Source: Osedax fenrisi
Lineage: Eukaryota > Annelida > Polychaeta > Sabellida > Siboglinidae
Reading direction: 5' to 3'
DNA: 64,000 nucleotides
Assembly (NCBI GenBank): GCA_964019155.1
Contig: OZ025243.1
Span: 21,636,941-21,700,940, forward strand
In this document: positions 25,151 through 36,845 of the stretch, piece by piece
How the letters are laid out: every line of letters begins with the position of its first letter
Numbering within the stretch: position 1 is the first letter of the stretch
Program-made: the position numbers and the translations under genes
Notes under the pieces: generated by a model
The model's database searches: none
Told to the model about the DNA's origin: nothing
Seen by the model: only the letters and a program-made list of their open reading frames with translations

Positions 25151-26529
25151 TTGTCCAACTATTTTACCACTAAATTTATGTTTGAAAACTATAATTTAAC
25201 TCTCGGATTTGATGCCACAACCCAGGAAGGAATTCATGTGAATTGTATTTATGTTACTAATGGATATTCGGTCAATGTAGTTGATATTCAAAAACTTCCT
25301 GGTTGTACGGCAGATGATTATTGTGGTGATATCAGAACTTGTCTCAACTGTCTGGCCAGAGTATATTGTCATTTTAATGGAGGGAATGTAATAGCTATAG
25401 AACATTTAATAGATATAATTAAAAATACCATTACTGACAGGGCTAAGGTAAATGGTGCGACCGTAAGGAAATTAAATGAAAATTGGAATACAAATTTAAA
25501 TATATGTTATTGACATTTACATACACTCGAAACCATAACATAATCTACTAGAACTGCATTAAAAAAGGAACAAATAGATACAGGCACTTTATTCGCGACC
25601 GATTGTCATGCTGTAAATATTGTCCTTAATTTAAACAAACTACGGTTTAATGACGGTACTGGAGCTCCATCAGCTTTTAAAAGCTATTTACGAGATGGGA
25701 ATCTAAAATTATCTTATTTTCTTCGATATAGGTAATAGGTTACATGTTATATATACTTTATCTGGACAATATTATTATAATAGAGTATCATTAGCAAAAT
25801 TCCTAGATACATTAATTCATAAATTAGCTGTGGCAATTTCAAGAGATTTTTCTCTAGGTGAAGCATTAGAACAGCTATTCCTTAGGAATTATAGGTAAAT
25901 TGCTTACGGGACCATGGATGCAATAATTTTATAATGATAAAGTTCCGAGTAGAGGTTATTTCTGTTCCATTAAAATAATTAGCGGTGTAATATTAAACAC
26001 ACTATATAGTGCACCCATCAACAACTATTGTACAAACGCATGATTTCTTTAGTAATGAATTACCAATTGATAATTTTGTATTGAATGATTTGAGGGAAAT
26101 TATCCCTAGTAATCGGTTTTTAAAAATGGTTGAAGTGTGTTTAAATGTGTCGATTAAGACTCTTGAGTCACAGTATGAGAATTATTTTAAACTTGATATT
26201 ACACCCCACTTCCTGTTTATCACATCTAGCGTACCAAATCACTATATAGCTGATGATCGGTGCATGGGATTATTTAGAAAATATTTAAATAAATCTAATA
26301 ATGAATGATAATAAGGCATATATCGGCAACAATTATTTCTAAAAAGAATAATATTCTTAAAAATCTGATTTCATTAGATGTTAAAAGTAGAGATACTTTT
26401 ATATCTAAAGTGATTGATATCAATAATACAGAACGTAGAGAACAAAATTCCTTTAAAGGGAAATCCCACTACCAGTATTTTTGGATGGAGATAGATCTAA
26501 CATTCCAACAGTTACTCAATTTCAAATAA
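25151..26529 (+). pseudogene. Unclassified transposon-borne protein, copy A (broken)
   Basis: Three open blocks in order (25151-25513, about 25540-25890 with stops, 26009-26308 then 26305-26529) show conserved-looking motifs LGFDATTQEGIHVN, GTxxDYCxDIxTxLxxLARVYC, GTLFATDCHxxNIVLNLNKL and SRDTFISKVI. I recognise this layout from multi-copy, uncharacterised proteins common in marine invertebrate genomes and usually linked to transposable elements, but cannot name a superfamily. The segment after TALKKxQIDTG shows it was one long protein with stops and shifts now interrupting it. A second copy is at 36042-36715. The next downstream block is a P-element-like C-terminus, which may belong to the same original element. 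Confidence 0.6.
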
Positions 26530-26605
26530 TTTATAAGCGGTTGCTCATGAGAAATGAGATAATTAAATATATATATATATATGTAATGATATTTATCTTA
26601 AACAG

Positions 26606-27161
26606 GTGAAGTATTCTAATGGAAATGCTGGTATATTGGATGGAACATCAATATTATGCACAACAAATTATTCCATAGCTAGTAACGACTCATTAGAACC
26701 ACTACAGAACTGTACTGACATTACACTAACTGATCACTATAAAGACTTACCAATTTATAATAGCTTATCGATATATAAATCTGATATTGTTAATTATAAA
26801 GCTGGATTTATAACGCGATCAATAAGAATAAAGATTAATTGTGATCAGTGTAATGATGCATTATATAGCCATACAATTACATCAAAACTTATTAATCGTA
26901 TAAATAGAGGTGATTTAATAAATCCGTCTAAGGATTTCATCACCATTTGACTATATGTTGAAAAATTACTAACACCACAGATAGTAGATGGGTTTTATCT
27001 AATGCTAAGATACGTAGATTGAAAGTGGCTTATCTACGTAGTGTATCTGATACATTATTTACACAACTTTTGCAACATTCATATGTAGCAGATGATTTAG
27101 GAATTTATCACAGTATTATTATTATTAAAAATATTATTGATAAATATATAAATATATGAAT
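26606..27161 (+). pseudogene. P-element/THAP-like transposase C-terminus, copy A
   Basis: The frame from 26606 to 26950 contains YKAGFITRSIRIKINCDQCN followed by LINRINRGDLINPSKDFI. This corresponds to the C-terminal part of P-element/THAP9-type transposases (Y-x-A-G-x-V-x-R, C-x2-C, then L-I-x-x-K-x-x-G-G-L-x-x-P-S). After a stop and shift a second block (about 26979-27161) encodes KVAYLRSVSDTLFTQLLQHS. No catalytic region is present in this piece. Nearly identical copy at 36846-37372. Confidence 0.6.
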
Positions 27162-27396
27162 GTTTCAATTATCAAATTAATTTATCAAAAATTTGTTTAC
27201 GTATATTAAACTTGACAGTATGCAAAGAAATAAAAGTTTACAAATTTAACATTTGCATCACATTATATTATAATTTTTATTTTATTAGAAACACGTTTGT
27301 CATTTCACCTTTTGACTTTCAACTATTCATAAAGGAGGTATTGTTATTAAAAAGTGTCTCCAAGGTTATTTTATATTATCATAAATTATACATGAC

Positions 27397-28245
27397 TATC
27401 TTCGACTATCCATAGAGACTTTACACGATGGCTGCTACCGGTATACATGAATCTTTAAAAGATATTGAGAAGGATCTCTACGAACCAGAACCCTTCGTTT
27501 GTAAATGGGAGCGTTCGGGCCAGATGATGTTATGAGTGACTATGACAGGTTTAGAAGTCAAATGGAAATAATTATGTTTATTATCTTTGGAGTTGCATAC
27601 CCTAGGAGAGAAACTGGGGTATACAACAGTGAGGATCTCTACGGAAGTAGGGAGGATCATAAGGAAGGAAAATTGTGTAGCCTCATAACTTATCTTGTCC
27701 GCTTCTTCTCCTATAAGAAAAAGGAAGGGTCTGACAACACTAGGGACAAGGTGATGAAAGCAGTAGACAACTTGGCAAAACTAACTGGTTCCCTCCTAGG
27801 TTATGATCGAGGGGCTTTCGTCAAACCTAAAAGCGACATAGAGGTCATGGCAAGTATTGAAGAAGTATCTTCGTGATGCTAAGGTTATGATTGATAGATG
27901 GAGAAGTGAAGATGATGGGAGAGTGATGACTCCCCACATGGTGGGTCTATAGTCCTATAGGATTCATCAGTTCAATGACTGAGTGGTATGCCATGGGAAA
28001 GTATTGAACTGTGCACGACTTCCTTCAAGTATATGGGTACACCATGTACATGAGCCTTAGAGTCATCAATACAGCCAAACGATTATTCGATGAAATTAGA
28101 GGCATGATTAATTCATTATGTTTTTTATTGTATATATTCTATTTTCCTTTTTGTTTTGTTCATCCGTGTTTCATGTCTCATTATATGTACGTACTCGTTA
28201 CCCCTAACACTATCCCACATACCCATATCATTCGTACATATAATA
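27397..28245 (+). other. GC-richer insertion with a broken, unrecognised protein-coding segment
   Basis: The transposon repeat around it is interrupted cleanly: left repeat sequence ends near 27396 and resumes near 28246. The insert is markedly less AT-rich than its surroundings. It contains an ATG at 27428 opening a short frame, then a 123-codon frame (27505-27876) after a frame change near 27510-27530, then further open stretches to about 28110 after at least two more breaks. The product would be about 220-230 residues, rich in charged residues, with no signal peptide, no membrane segment and no motif I know. Composition, compactness and lack of introns suggest a retrocopy of a host mRNA or a captured foreign gene such as an RNA-virus gene. 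I cannot decide between them. Confidence 0.4.
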
Positions 28246-28795
28246 AACTATTAATCTATTTATTAAATATAATTTCAAATTTACGTCTCGAAATTACAAT
28301 GATACATTTAATTTAGTAAATGCCGTAATAATTATTATGAATACAAATTTAATTAATACTAATAGAATCAATCATTTATTAAATAAGCAATACAAAAATG
28401 TGATAAAACTTAAATAATATAAGCATATTAAATATCATCTTAATAAGGATGATATACTTCTATATAGTACTATATATCAACATAGTATTGCTCATCATGA
28501 GTTATCCAAATGTTCAAATGATATACATATTTGGCTAACCAATAATAAGTCTTAATACTACAAAATCCAAATTAATTAAAATTCCTAGTTCGTATGATGA
28601 CTTTCCGATTATATCAATTAATAATATATATTATATGATTGATTATTATATAATGATTTATCCATGTTCCAAATTGAAATACCTTGGAATAATTATTATC
28701 CGCGATATGTCACTGAATCAACATATGCAAAGTATTTGTATTAAAGGTAGCCATAACCTATATAACATTTGGCATATACGTAATTAGATAATTAT
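28246..28795 (+). pseudogene. Non-LTR retrotransposon RT fragment, copy 1
   Basis: About 28415-28550 encodes KYHLNKDDILLYSTIYQHS followed by a DIHIWLTNNKS block. This corresponds to the LINE palm segment YHxYADDxQLY...WLxxNxLSLN with the first catalytic region degraded. Further on, CSKLKYLGIIIIRDMSLNQH matches the conserved VKYLGI-x-I-D-x-x-L-x-x-x-x-H block. Two sister fragments lie at 29430-29990 and 38940-39580. Stops and small deletions throughout. Confidence 0.7.
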
Positions 28796-28984
28796 TAGAT
28801 AACAATTTTATTAGATATAATTAATTTTGAAAAAATCAAATTCAAAATTAATTTTACAACAAAACAACTGTGATGCGGATTATTTATATAAAATAAGGAA
28901 CCAGGAAAAATGCACCATACCAGATTGTTAACTCTGGCTAATAATATATTAAAGCTATATATATATCGACAATTAATCCAACTA

Positions 28985-29220
28985 AACATTAAAATATATT
29001 AGCAAACTACATTATAAGAGTATATGCCACATCATATTTTACAATAAAAAAAACCATTCTATATCTGATGCTGCAAAAAATGTATTCTATATTATACAAA
29101 ATTCTAGATACATAGATATAGAATATAGAGATATTATTGATGAGAGCATATCTAATAACCGTTTTTATGCACATTCAGATTGTTTTGTATGTTAAAAGAT
29201 AAGGAAATCGACATAAGAAG
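28985..29220 (+). pseudogene. Unclassified TE protein, HSISDAAKNVFYIIQ family, fragment 1
   Basis: Encodes SISDAAKNVFYIIQNSRYID then FYAHSDC with stops. The same segment recurs at 37640, 38625 and 39780. The copy at 39780-40284 runs furthest and preserves the C-terminus. I associate it with an uncharacterised protein family spread by mobile elements in invertebrates. Confidence 0.5.
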
Positions 29221-29429
29221 AAAATCAATTAAAAACATCTATGACTATTAAACTTGACAGTATACACAATTTATAAAATTTAACATTTGCATCACATTAT
29301 ATTATAATTTTTATTTTATTAGAAACACGTTTGGCTCTTTCAACTATTCATAAAGGAGGTATTGTTATTAAAAAATGTCTCCAGGTTATTATATTATATT
29401 ATCATAAATTATATATGAATATATTTATT

Positions 29430-29990
29430 AAATATAATTTCAAATTTACGCCTCGAAATGACGATACATTTAGTTTAGTGAATGCCGTAATAATTATTAT
29501 GAATAAAAACTTATGAATTAATACTCATAGAATCAATCATTTACTAAATACGCAATAAAAAAATGTGACACGTGGTTAAATTAGGTAGATATATAAATAA
29601 TATGAATAATAAATGAATCTATAAATAATAATAGGATATTTTAATTCTTATAAAAATGATAAAACTTTATATAATGATATAATTTAAGCATATTAAATAT
29701 CATATTTATAAGGATGATATACTTCTATATAGGTACTATATATCAACATTGTATAGCTCATCATAATGAGTTATCCAAATGTTCTACATATTTTGCTACC
29801 CAATAATAATTTGAGTCTTAATACTACAACATTATTTAACATTCCTAGCTCTTATGATGAATTTTCGATTATATCAATTAATAATATAATGATTGATCCA
29901 GGTTCCAAATTGAAATACCTAGGAATAATTATTATCCGCGATATGTCACTGAATCAACATATACAAAATATCTGGATTGGCCAAGGAGAT
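29430..29990 (+). pseudogene. Non-LTR retrotransposon RT fragment, copy 2
   Basis: The frame from 29766 encodes a block through SKLKYLGIIIIRDMSLNQHI as in copy 1, preceded by a degraded KDD segment near 29700. At about 29974 the match ends abruptly and a pyrimidine-rich sequence follows. Confidence 0.7.
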
Positions 29991-30180
29991 ACCGTGCCCC
30001 ATTCTGCACTTGTATGTCTCACATCGTCCCACCCCCACGTCTTGCATACTCGTCACACACATAACCCCTTACCCCGTCTCACATATAGATACGCCCAATT
30101 CCCATGTCTCGCGTATACACACATCTCAGTCCCATCTCCACGCCTTGTTTCGCCTAGTGAATAAATCTAATAAACATGAA
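29974..30180. other. Pyrimidine-rich insertion in RT fragment
   Basis: C/T-rich, GC-richer sequence interrupts the RT repeat. It contains CACGTCTTGCATACTCGTCAC and ends near AATAAATCTAATAAAC. The CACGTCTTGC and ACTCGTCAC words recur in the insertion at 38247-38625. Possibly a processed RNA-derived insertion; identity unknown. Confidence 0.4.
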
Positions 30181-31593
30181 CCATACAATAAATCTTCTTC
30201 ATTATACAAAACTAGTTAACAGAAGTGGTATCATGTGCAAAAGCCATATCGGCACTAAAGATGAAGGGTAGGAAACGTCTTCATGCTCCGCTATGGAACT
30301 AGTGTAGTAAGTAATAATAAATGTGTACATAAAATAATATTATTCTATTTAGGAATTAAAAGAAAACCCCGAGATGAGTCATATCATACCAAAATACTCT
30401 AATAATAATAATAATAATAAAAAAATACTAATTCGATTATATATTATTGACAATAATGTATTGCAGATATTTTATATTATTTACTTAAGGGGAGGCCGCA
30501 CACCGCCGCCATTTGTTTATTTTACATGTATTAGATAGGAAATTCATAGTGTTATTCAAAAGCCTACTGCGACACGTGAGTCGGCTATAGCCACGCCCAT
30601 AGTCACACCCTTTTGAAATTTGCAGGCTATAGCACACCACCCGTATAAGTAACGTATAGATGTTGTTTCATTATGATTTCAATTGTATTACTAATAAGAT
30701 TGTTTTAGAAAAAAGTACTCGATTTGTTTATTACTCAAAGTTTTACTTTCGAAATGTATGATCCAAAATCTTAGTATCAAGTTTAGTATAATTGTTATTT
30801 ACACAATTTAATATATACTTATAATCAGAGCTGGGCAGTATCGCCGATACAGTATCTATTAAGGCAAAAAATCAGTATCGTAGATACATTTGTATTTGTA
30901 ATTGTATCTATTATAAAAATTATAAAAGTATTTGTAATCGTATCTATTAGTCATAAATAGTATCTACGATACGTATCTACTAAGAAAATTATGTAAACAG
31001 ATACATTTGATTACATAATATATCATTTGGACATTATATGTATTTTATATCAATATTTTATATTATCATATTATAAATTAATTTTAATATATATAAATCA
31101 TCAATATATTTTTAATCAAATATCTTTTGTAAATATTGAAATTAATTCATTGTTAAAAATTATGATATATTAATTATAGTGATATTATCAAACCATTATA
31201 TACATTTATTGGTTACTACCAACCATGGCAGTATTCTAATTTTAATAAGGTGAATTTACATTGTAATTTATAAATGGGCATATGTATAGGCGTGTATAGG
31301 CATGGTGATATAGGCATGGTGATATATACAAGAGTGGTGATATATTTACCAATTGATTATATAACCATTTATTTTTTATTATAAAGTTGTAAAGAAAAAC
31401 TAAATTAAACTATTAAATCATTTCATCCTTTGTTAATAATTGTAAAGTAATTATTATAATATAAATCAATTTTAATAAATTATTCTATGTAAAACTAAAC
31501 ATATTATGTATTGAATAGAGTATTTAATATATATATATATATTATATATAGTATATATTATATACCATGTGCAATACATAGTATGTTTAGTTT

Positions 31594-31619
<26 letters not shown>

Positions 31620-31628
<9 letters not shown>

Positions 31629-31940
31629 TGGTTCACTTTAGATGTAATGCATCTAAAAAAACTGCCAATATTAAAACTAAACCCAATAAAACCAAACCAA
31701 ACCAAACTAAACCAGTGAAATCAACTTATTAATTACCATATATTATATGTAAATAAAAGTATATATACCATATATTTTATGTATAACATATATGGTATAT
31801 ATATATACTTATATTTATTCACTTGGGATGTAATGCATCTAAAAAAATATAGCAATATCAAAACTTAACCCAACCCAACCCAACCAAACCAAACTAAACC
31901 AGTGAAACTAACTCAAATCCACATATTAATTACCATATAT
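31620..31940. repeat. Two copies of a short TTCACTT...AGTGAAA repeat
   Basis: Copies at about 31633-31730 and 31815-31925: TTCACTT(T/G)(A/G)GATGTAATGC, then CTAAAAAAA, an AACCAAACC-rich run and finally CCAGTGAAA. A third copy is at 42763-42865. Each sits in or beside a TA run, so TA arrays may be its target. The run of CCAAACC is a polypurine/pyrimidine-biased tract. Confidence 0.75.
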
Positions 31941-31979
31941 TATATATATATATATATTATTATTATTATTATTATATAG

Positions 31980-31981
31980 AT

Positions 31982-32070
<89 letters not shown>

Positions 32071-32072
32071 AT
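31980..32072. repeat. (TA)n microsatellite
   Basis: Long TA run inside the nested hAT-like element. Confidence 0.95.
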
Positions 32073-32829
32073 ATATATAACTAATAGATACTATCTATGT
32101 ATAGGAAATGTATTTATATAATACATTTATATATATATATATATACATATATTAAAAAAATCAATTAGTAGATTTAATTCCATTCAATTAAATTTAATAT
32201 ATACATATTACTTAGGTTATATAATCAATTAGTGTGTCTGCATCGAGAACATGCAATCACGCGTCAATCATTATCTTAAAAACATAAACACACCTCCTAC
32301 AACGTACGCAAATTACGAGTACTGCCACGGTTGGTAATCACCCATTTATTGAGTACAAAGACATTATTTTGATAATATATTTTATATAATTGATTTATAA
32401 TTCAAAATTATATATTATATAGAAAGATAAAATCATTTTAATAAATATGATTAATTCTAAATAATAATAATTAATAATATATTAATAATTTTTTTTTTTG
32501 TATATTTGATAATTTACTATATTTGTATTGAACATTCGAAATTAAAGGTCGCTGATTATTTTTAGTTGAAAAATAGTATATTGTAATTATGTATATTTCT
32601 CTATAGTCTGTAATGGCTCATAGTATAATTTCAGGTGAAATAAACGCTGTTATACCAGCGTGTGTACAACAACTAAAAGATTCATCGTGGGTATCATTAA
32701 ATGTTATTAAATGTCAACAAATTTATTCTATATCATCTATTGAAGAACACGTTATAAGGTGTAAATATTTAATATATCCTTTTAAAAGGGGTATCCCACA
32801 ACCAGTTGGGGGGTAGAATGAGGGATGTA

Positions 32830-33480
32830 GCGATAAGATTGCAGTATTAAAATTAATGAAGGGTATTATTGTTACTAGGTTTTGTAGTATGTAGTCAATT
32901 AATTGACTGTGATAGTGATATAGTCGAAATGTGAAATGTTAATGTTGGGTCGATTAATATACCAATAGTTTTTACTTTATTAGCATAAGAAATACTCACA
33001 TTGTTATAATGGTAATTTGTGGTGGAAGGAATATAGTAGTAGGTGTTTTAATATGCAATGATTCAGTTTTAAGACAGTTTAGTGATAAGGAGTTGTTGGT
33101 GAGCCAGTTATGTATATCAGTAATACAGTTGTTAAGTAAATGTATTGCATTGTTAGGGTCTATCAATCTACAATATAACTGTATGTCATCAGCATACGAG
33201 TGATAGTATATAGTGGGGTATTTGTCAATAATTTTAAATAAGGGGAGTAGAATGATATTGAATAGGAGTGGAGTATGGACAGATCCTTGAGATATCCATG
33301 AGTAACTTTACGAGGTTTAGAAATTAGTTAATTTATGCTAATTTGGTAAAAAAAAATAACCAGTTATGTATGAGATGAACCAATCGAGTGAAGTACCAGA
33401 TATTCCGATAGAGGATAGTCCATTTATAAGGATATTATGGTCATGGGTATAGAAGGCAGATGATAAATTAAGGAGAATGT
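32830..33480 (-). pseudogene. Non-LTR retrotransposon RT relic
   Basis: Minus-strand translation gives, in order, FYTHDHNILINGLSSIGISG (33460-33390), SQGSVHTPLLFNIILLPLFK (near 33280, the QGSVLGPLLF block), YYHSYADDIQLYC (near 33190, the YADD catalytic motif intact) and WLTNNSLSLNCLKTE (near 33100), then VKTIGILIDPTLTFH (near 32960). All are standard reverse transcriptase blocks of CR1/L2/Jockey-type LINEs, and frames change between them. The ends are truncated inside the nested hAT-like element. Confidence 0.8.
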
Positions 33481-34835
33481 AGTGAGTTACCCCATTACTT
33501 TCCGAAAATTTTCGGGAAATATAGTATCTTAAAGGGGGTCCCAGTACAACTTGCTAGAAAATCACTTTCTAGTAAACATTTCGGGATATTATTCCGTGTA
33601 ATGTACCTTGATATGTACTATCAAATTTGACATCGATGAATATATATTTATATATAAATATATATTATATGATATAATATATATCTATATAATTTATATC
33701 TATATATTTATATATATTTTATATAATTATAATGTATTTGTATCTACTAAGATGTATCTACTAAGAACATTATGTATTTGTAATTGTATCTACTATTATT
33801 TTTTTTAAAGTAATTGTAGTAGTATCTATTATAAGAAAAAAGTGTGTAATTGTAATTGTATCTATTATACATTTTTTGAGTATCGTGCCCAGCTCTGCTT
33901 ATAATATACTCAATGGATATTGTATAAATTTAAGAGAAATTTTTAAATTATACTAAGGGTATATATATCTACAATAAAATGAAATGTTTTTCAAATATAT
34001 TTTATAAATAATTTATATATATTTTTTCATATAATGGCATATAAAATAGATGTTTAAAAAAAAAATACTATTATTGAGGCATTACTATATTCTTATAAAT
34101 GTTATTTATATATATCAAGAAAAATTAATTTGAATGTATTCATATTCAGAGAGTAGTAGGCAATTAAAGTTTATAGGTATTGATAACAAATTATTCTGAG
34201 TAAATTGTATTCAAAGTTTTTCAATTATAAATTCAATAATTCAATAAATAAAACATTATTTTATATAAATATATTATAATTCAATATATAAAACACATTA
34301 TTTTATATTTATTATATTTATATACATATTATGAATTCAATAGTTAATGTATTATAAATTAATATATTATAATTTATATATAAAAACACACTATTTTACA
34401 ATTATATGGAAATAAATTAGTATATTTCAATATATAAAAACACACAATATTACATTTATATATTCACATTATATTATTTTTATAGCAGTTCTAGCTATTT
34501 TTCGTTATTAATTTTTTTACAGGTATTAAATAACATTCTATAAATGTATATTTTATAATAAAATTTATTTTACTTTTTTTTTATTTTATCAAATTATAGC
34601 TATGCGGCCACCCCTTAAGCTGTCATAACTAACAGGTACCATCGATGAATACATCAAACTTTCTAAGGAATTACATGCTATGAACAAAATAATAGATTAT
34701 GTAATATCAAATTATGCAATTCAGAAAAGATACTAGTAAGAGGTGACTTTATTATTGAACACGGTATATACTTATTTCGTTAATTATTAACTTATTAAAA
34801 ATACAATAAGTTATAATATATTTCATGTAGACTGC

Positions 34836-34874
<39 letters not shown>

Positions 34875-34979
34875 TTTTGGATGTTGTAAATAATTCTGGG
34901 ATGATTATATATATGCATAAAATAATAAATATTATTTGTATACTTAATATTTCCTAACATACAGGACATGAATACATCG

Positions 34980-35495
34980 ATTTGAAAAGCAAAACAAAAT
35001 GTGATCGATAATTTACCTTTGATAGGAAGGAAATAGTTAATATCAGACGAAAAATTGATATTTCAATTCGTGTTGCAAATTGACAGAAGCGTGAGGCATT
35101 AAAATTATTAAATACTAAAATTCAGCAATTGGATAAAGTGAATAATGTGATAATTTGAATTTAGTTAAAAATTAAATAATATATTTCATGAACTGTGAAA
35201 AAACCAAGAAAAAATTACGCTACCGCATAAATAAAAGTACAATGTCTCATAATTCTAATGTGTGTTGTAATTCGAAAAATACTATCGAAAAATTAAACAA
35301 GCGAATTTAAAATTTTAAAAATTATCATCGATCCTCTATACAAACTCAAAAAAACTTGACTCCAGTAAGGTAGAAAAGTTGAATGTAAAAATAATTAAAT
35401 TATACAACGAGTTGAGCATTATTAGTGAACCACCAGGCAAATAGATTAATTGTTAAACCAATAGGATCTAAGCACTACAGCTATGATTTGCGTAT
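34980..35495 (+). repeat. 5' flank of TE mosaic copy B
   Basis: Aligns by eye with 24400-25010 (shared GTACAATGTCTCATA, GAACCACCAGGCAAATAGATT). It belongs to the duplicated block that carries the two unclassified and P-like gene remnants. No intact frame. Confidence 0.65.
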
Positions 35496-35498
35496 GTA

Positions 35499-35878
35499 AG
35501 GGTATGTTTTTCGTCATCCAGCTACGCACAACGCGCGACATCGAATTTTACAAAGCCCTATTCACTACATGTAAACTTGTACGAGATATCGGACAGCGTT
35601 CGCCGAACAGCTAACTTCGCCGATACACCTTTTATTCCTATCCGCGCAGTTCTTCATTGAATTTGAATTCTAGAATGAACGGCGTCGCACGCATTTGAAG
35701 CTCCGCCCATGAGCTGAGTCATAAAATACGTCACAATCATAACGGTATTGCTATTTTTAGGTATGCGCGCATATATTTACCAATAATTATATGATGATAT
35801 ATAGTTCGACGAATGGTTGACGAAAAACACTTTGTAAAATTCGATGTCGCGCGTAGCTGGATGACGAAAAACACACCC
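35499..35878. mobile_element. PIF/Harbinger-type (Tourist-like) MITE
   Basis: 380 bp with long TIRs: GGGTATGTTTTTCGTCATCC at the left against (inverse) GGGTGTGTTTTTCGTCATCC at the right, continuing through CAGCTACGC and CGACATCGAATTTTACAAAG. Flanked by TAA on the left and TTA on the right. The same repeat without the element is present at 24.7 and 25.0 kb (ATGTTAGTGTAC), giving an empty site with a single TTA. GGG ends plus 3-bp TWA target duplications are typical of PIF/Harbinger. The interior has no ORF. Confidence 0.9.
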
Positions 35879-36041
35879 TTAGTGTACATATACTTAATGG
35901 CCAGACACCAAACATAACGGTCCCAATTACGATTTTAAATATATTTTAAGTATATTTTAAATATATTTTATATAAGTTGTTAAAACTTAATATTGATGGT
36001 AAATTCAACGGTAAATAATATTTCACTAAGGGTTATATATA

Positions 36042-36715
36042 TTGTCTAACTATTTTACCACTAAATTTGTGTTTGAAAACTATAATTTAACTCTCGGATT
36101 TGATGCCACAACCCAGGAAGGAATTCATGTGAATTGTATTTATGTTACTAATGGATATTCAGTCAATGTAGTTGATATTGAACAACTTTCTGGTGGTACG
36201 GCATATGATTATTGTGGTGATATCAGAACTTGTCTCAACTGTCTGGCCAGAGTATATTGTCATTTAAATGGAGGGGCTGTAATAGCTATAGAACATAATT
36301 TAAAAGATTTAAATACCCTCGAAACCATAACATCCTCTACTAGAACTGCATTAAAAAAGGCACAAATAGATACAGGCACTTTATTCGCGACCGATTGTCA
36401 TGATATAAATATTGTCCTTAATTTAAACAAACTACGGTTTAATGACGGTACTGGAGCTTCATCAGTTTTTAAAAGCTATTTACGATATGGGAATCTAAAA
36501 TTATCTTATTTTCCCCGATATAGAGGTAATAGGTTACATGTTTTATATACTTTATCTGGAGAATATTATTATAATAGGATGTCATTAGCCAAATTCCTAG
36601 AGACTTAAGTCATAATAAATTAGCTGTGGCAATTTTAAGAGATTTTTCTCTAGGTGAAGCATTAGAACAGCTATGCCTTAGTAATTTTAGGTAAATTGCT
36701 TAAGGGATCATGAAT
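36042..36715 (+). pseudogene. Unclassified transposon-borne protein, copy B
   Basis: The longest surviving frame of this family here (188 codons, 36042-36608). It covers in one frame what copy A at 25151 has in three: LGFDATTQEGIHVN, DYCGDIRTCLNCLARVYC, GTLFATDCHDINIVLNLNKL, then RYRGNRLHVLYTLSGEYYYN. The start at 36042 is not an ATG, so the true N-terminus lies upstream or in another exon. It ends at a stop in a stretch that copy A reads on. The middle part present in copy A (26009-26500) has been deleted here, joining directly to the P-like block. Function unknown; TE-associated. Confidence 0.6.
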
Positions 36716-36845
36716 GCAATCATTTTATAATGTTAAGATCCAACAGTTACTCAATTTCAAATAATTTATAAGCGGTTGCTCATGAGAAATGAGGTAATTA
36801 AATATATATATATATCATATAATATATGTAATGATATTTATCTTA

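Larger units (their letters stand above)
30826..33897. mobile_element. hAT-like element with 8-bp target duplication
   Basis: Starts CAGAGCTGGGCAGTATCG and ends CGTGCCCAGCTCTG, an inverted CAGAGCTGGGC. The 8-bp CTTATAAT occurs directly outside both ends (30818-30825 and 33898-33905). Subterminal regions at both ends carry multiple copies of GTATCTA(C/T)TA-type words, likely transposase-binding repeats. No hAT transposase is visible inside; the interior is microsatellites plus a minus-strand LINE relic. Non-autonomous, 3,072 bp. Confidence 0.9.
30489..34614. mobile_element. TTAA-flanked DNA transposon (Kolobok/piggyBac-type site), interrupted
   Basis: TTAA at 30485-30488 and 34615-34618 flank inverted ends GGGGAGGCCGCA and (inverse right) GGGGTGGCCGCA, 11 of 12 matching. 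TTAA duplications occur in piggyBac and Kolobok elements; a purine-starting GGGG end fits Kolobok better than the CCC start of piggyBac. About 3.1 kb of the interior is another transposon (30826-33897), so the original element was about 1.0 kb and non-autonomous. No transposase frame remains in the outer parts. Confidence 0.65.

Noticed and set aside
30489..30620. Prophage or bacterial contamination
   Set aside because: No prokaryotic gene density, no Shine-Dalgarno sites, and introns, SINEs and LINEs throughout.
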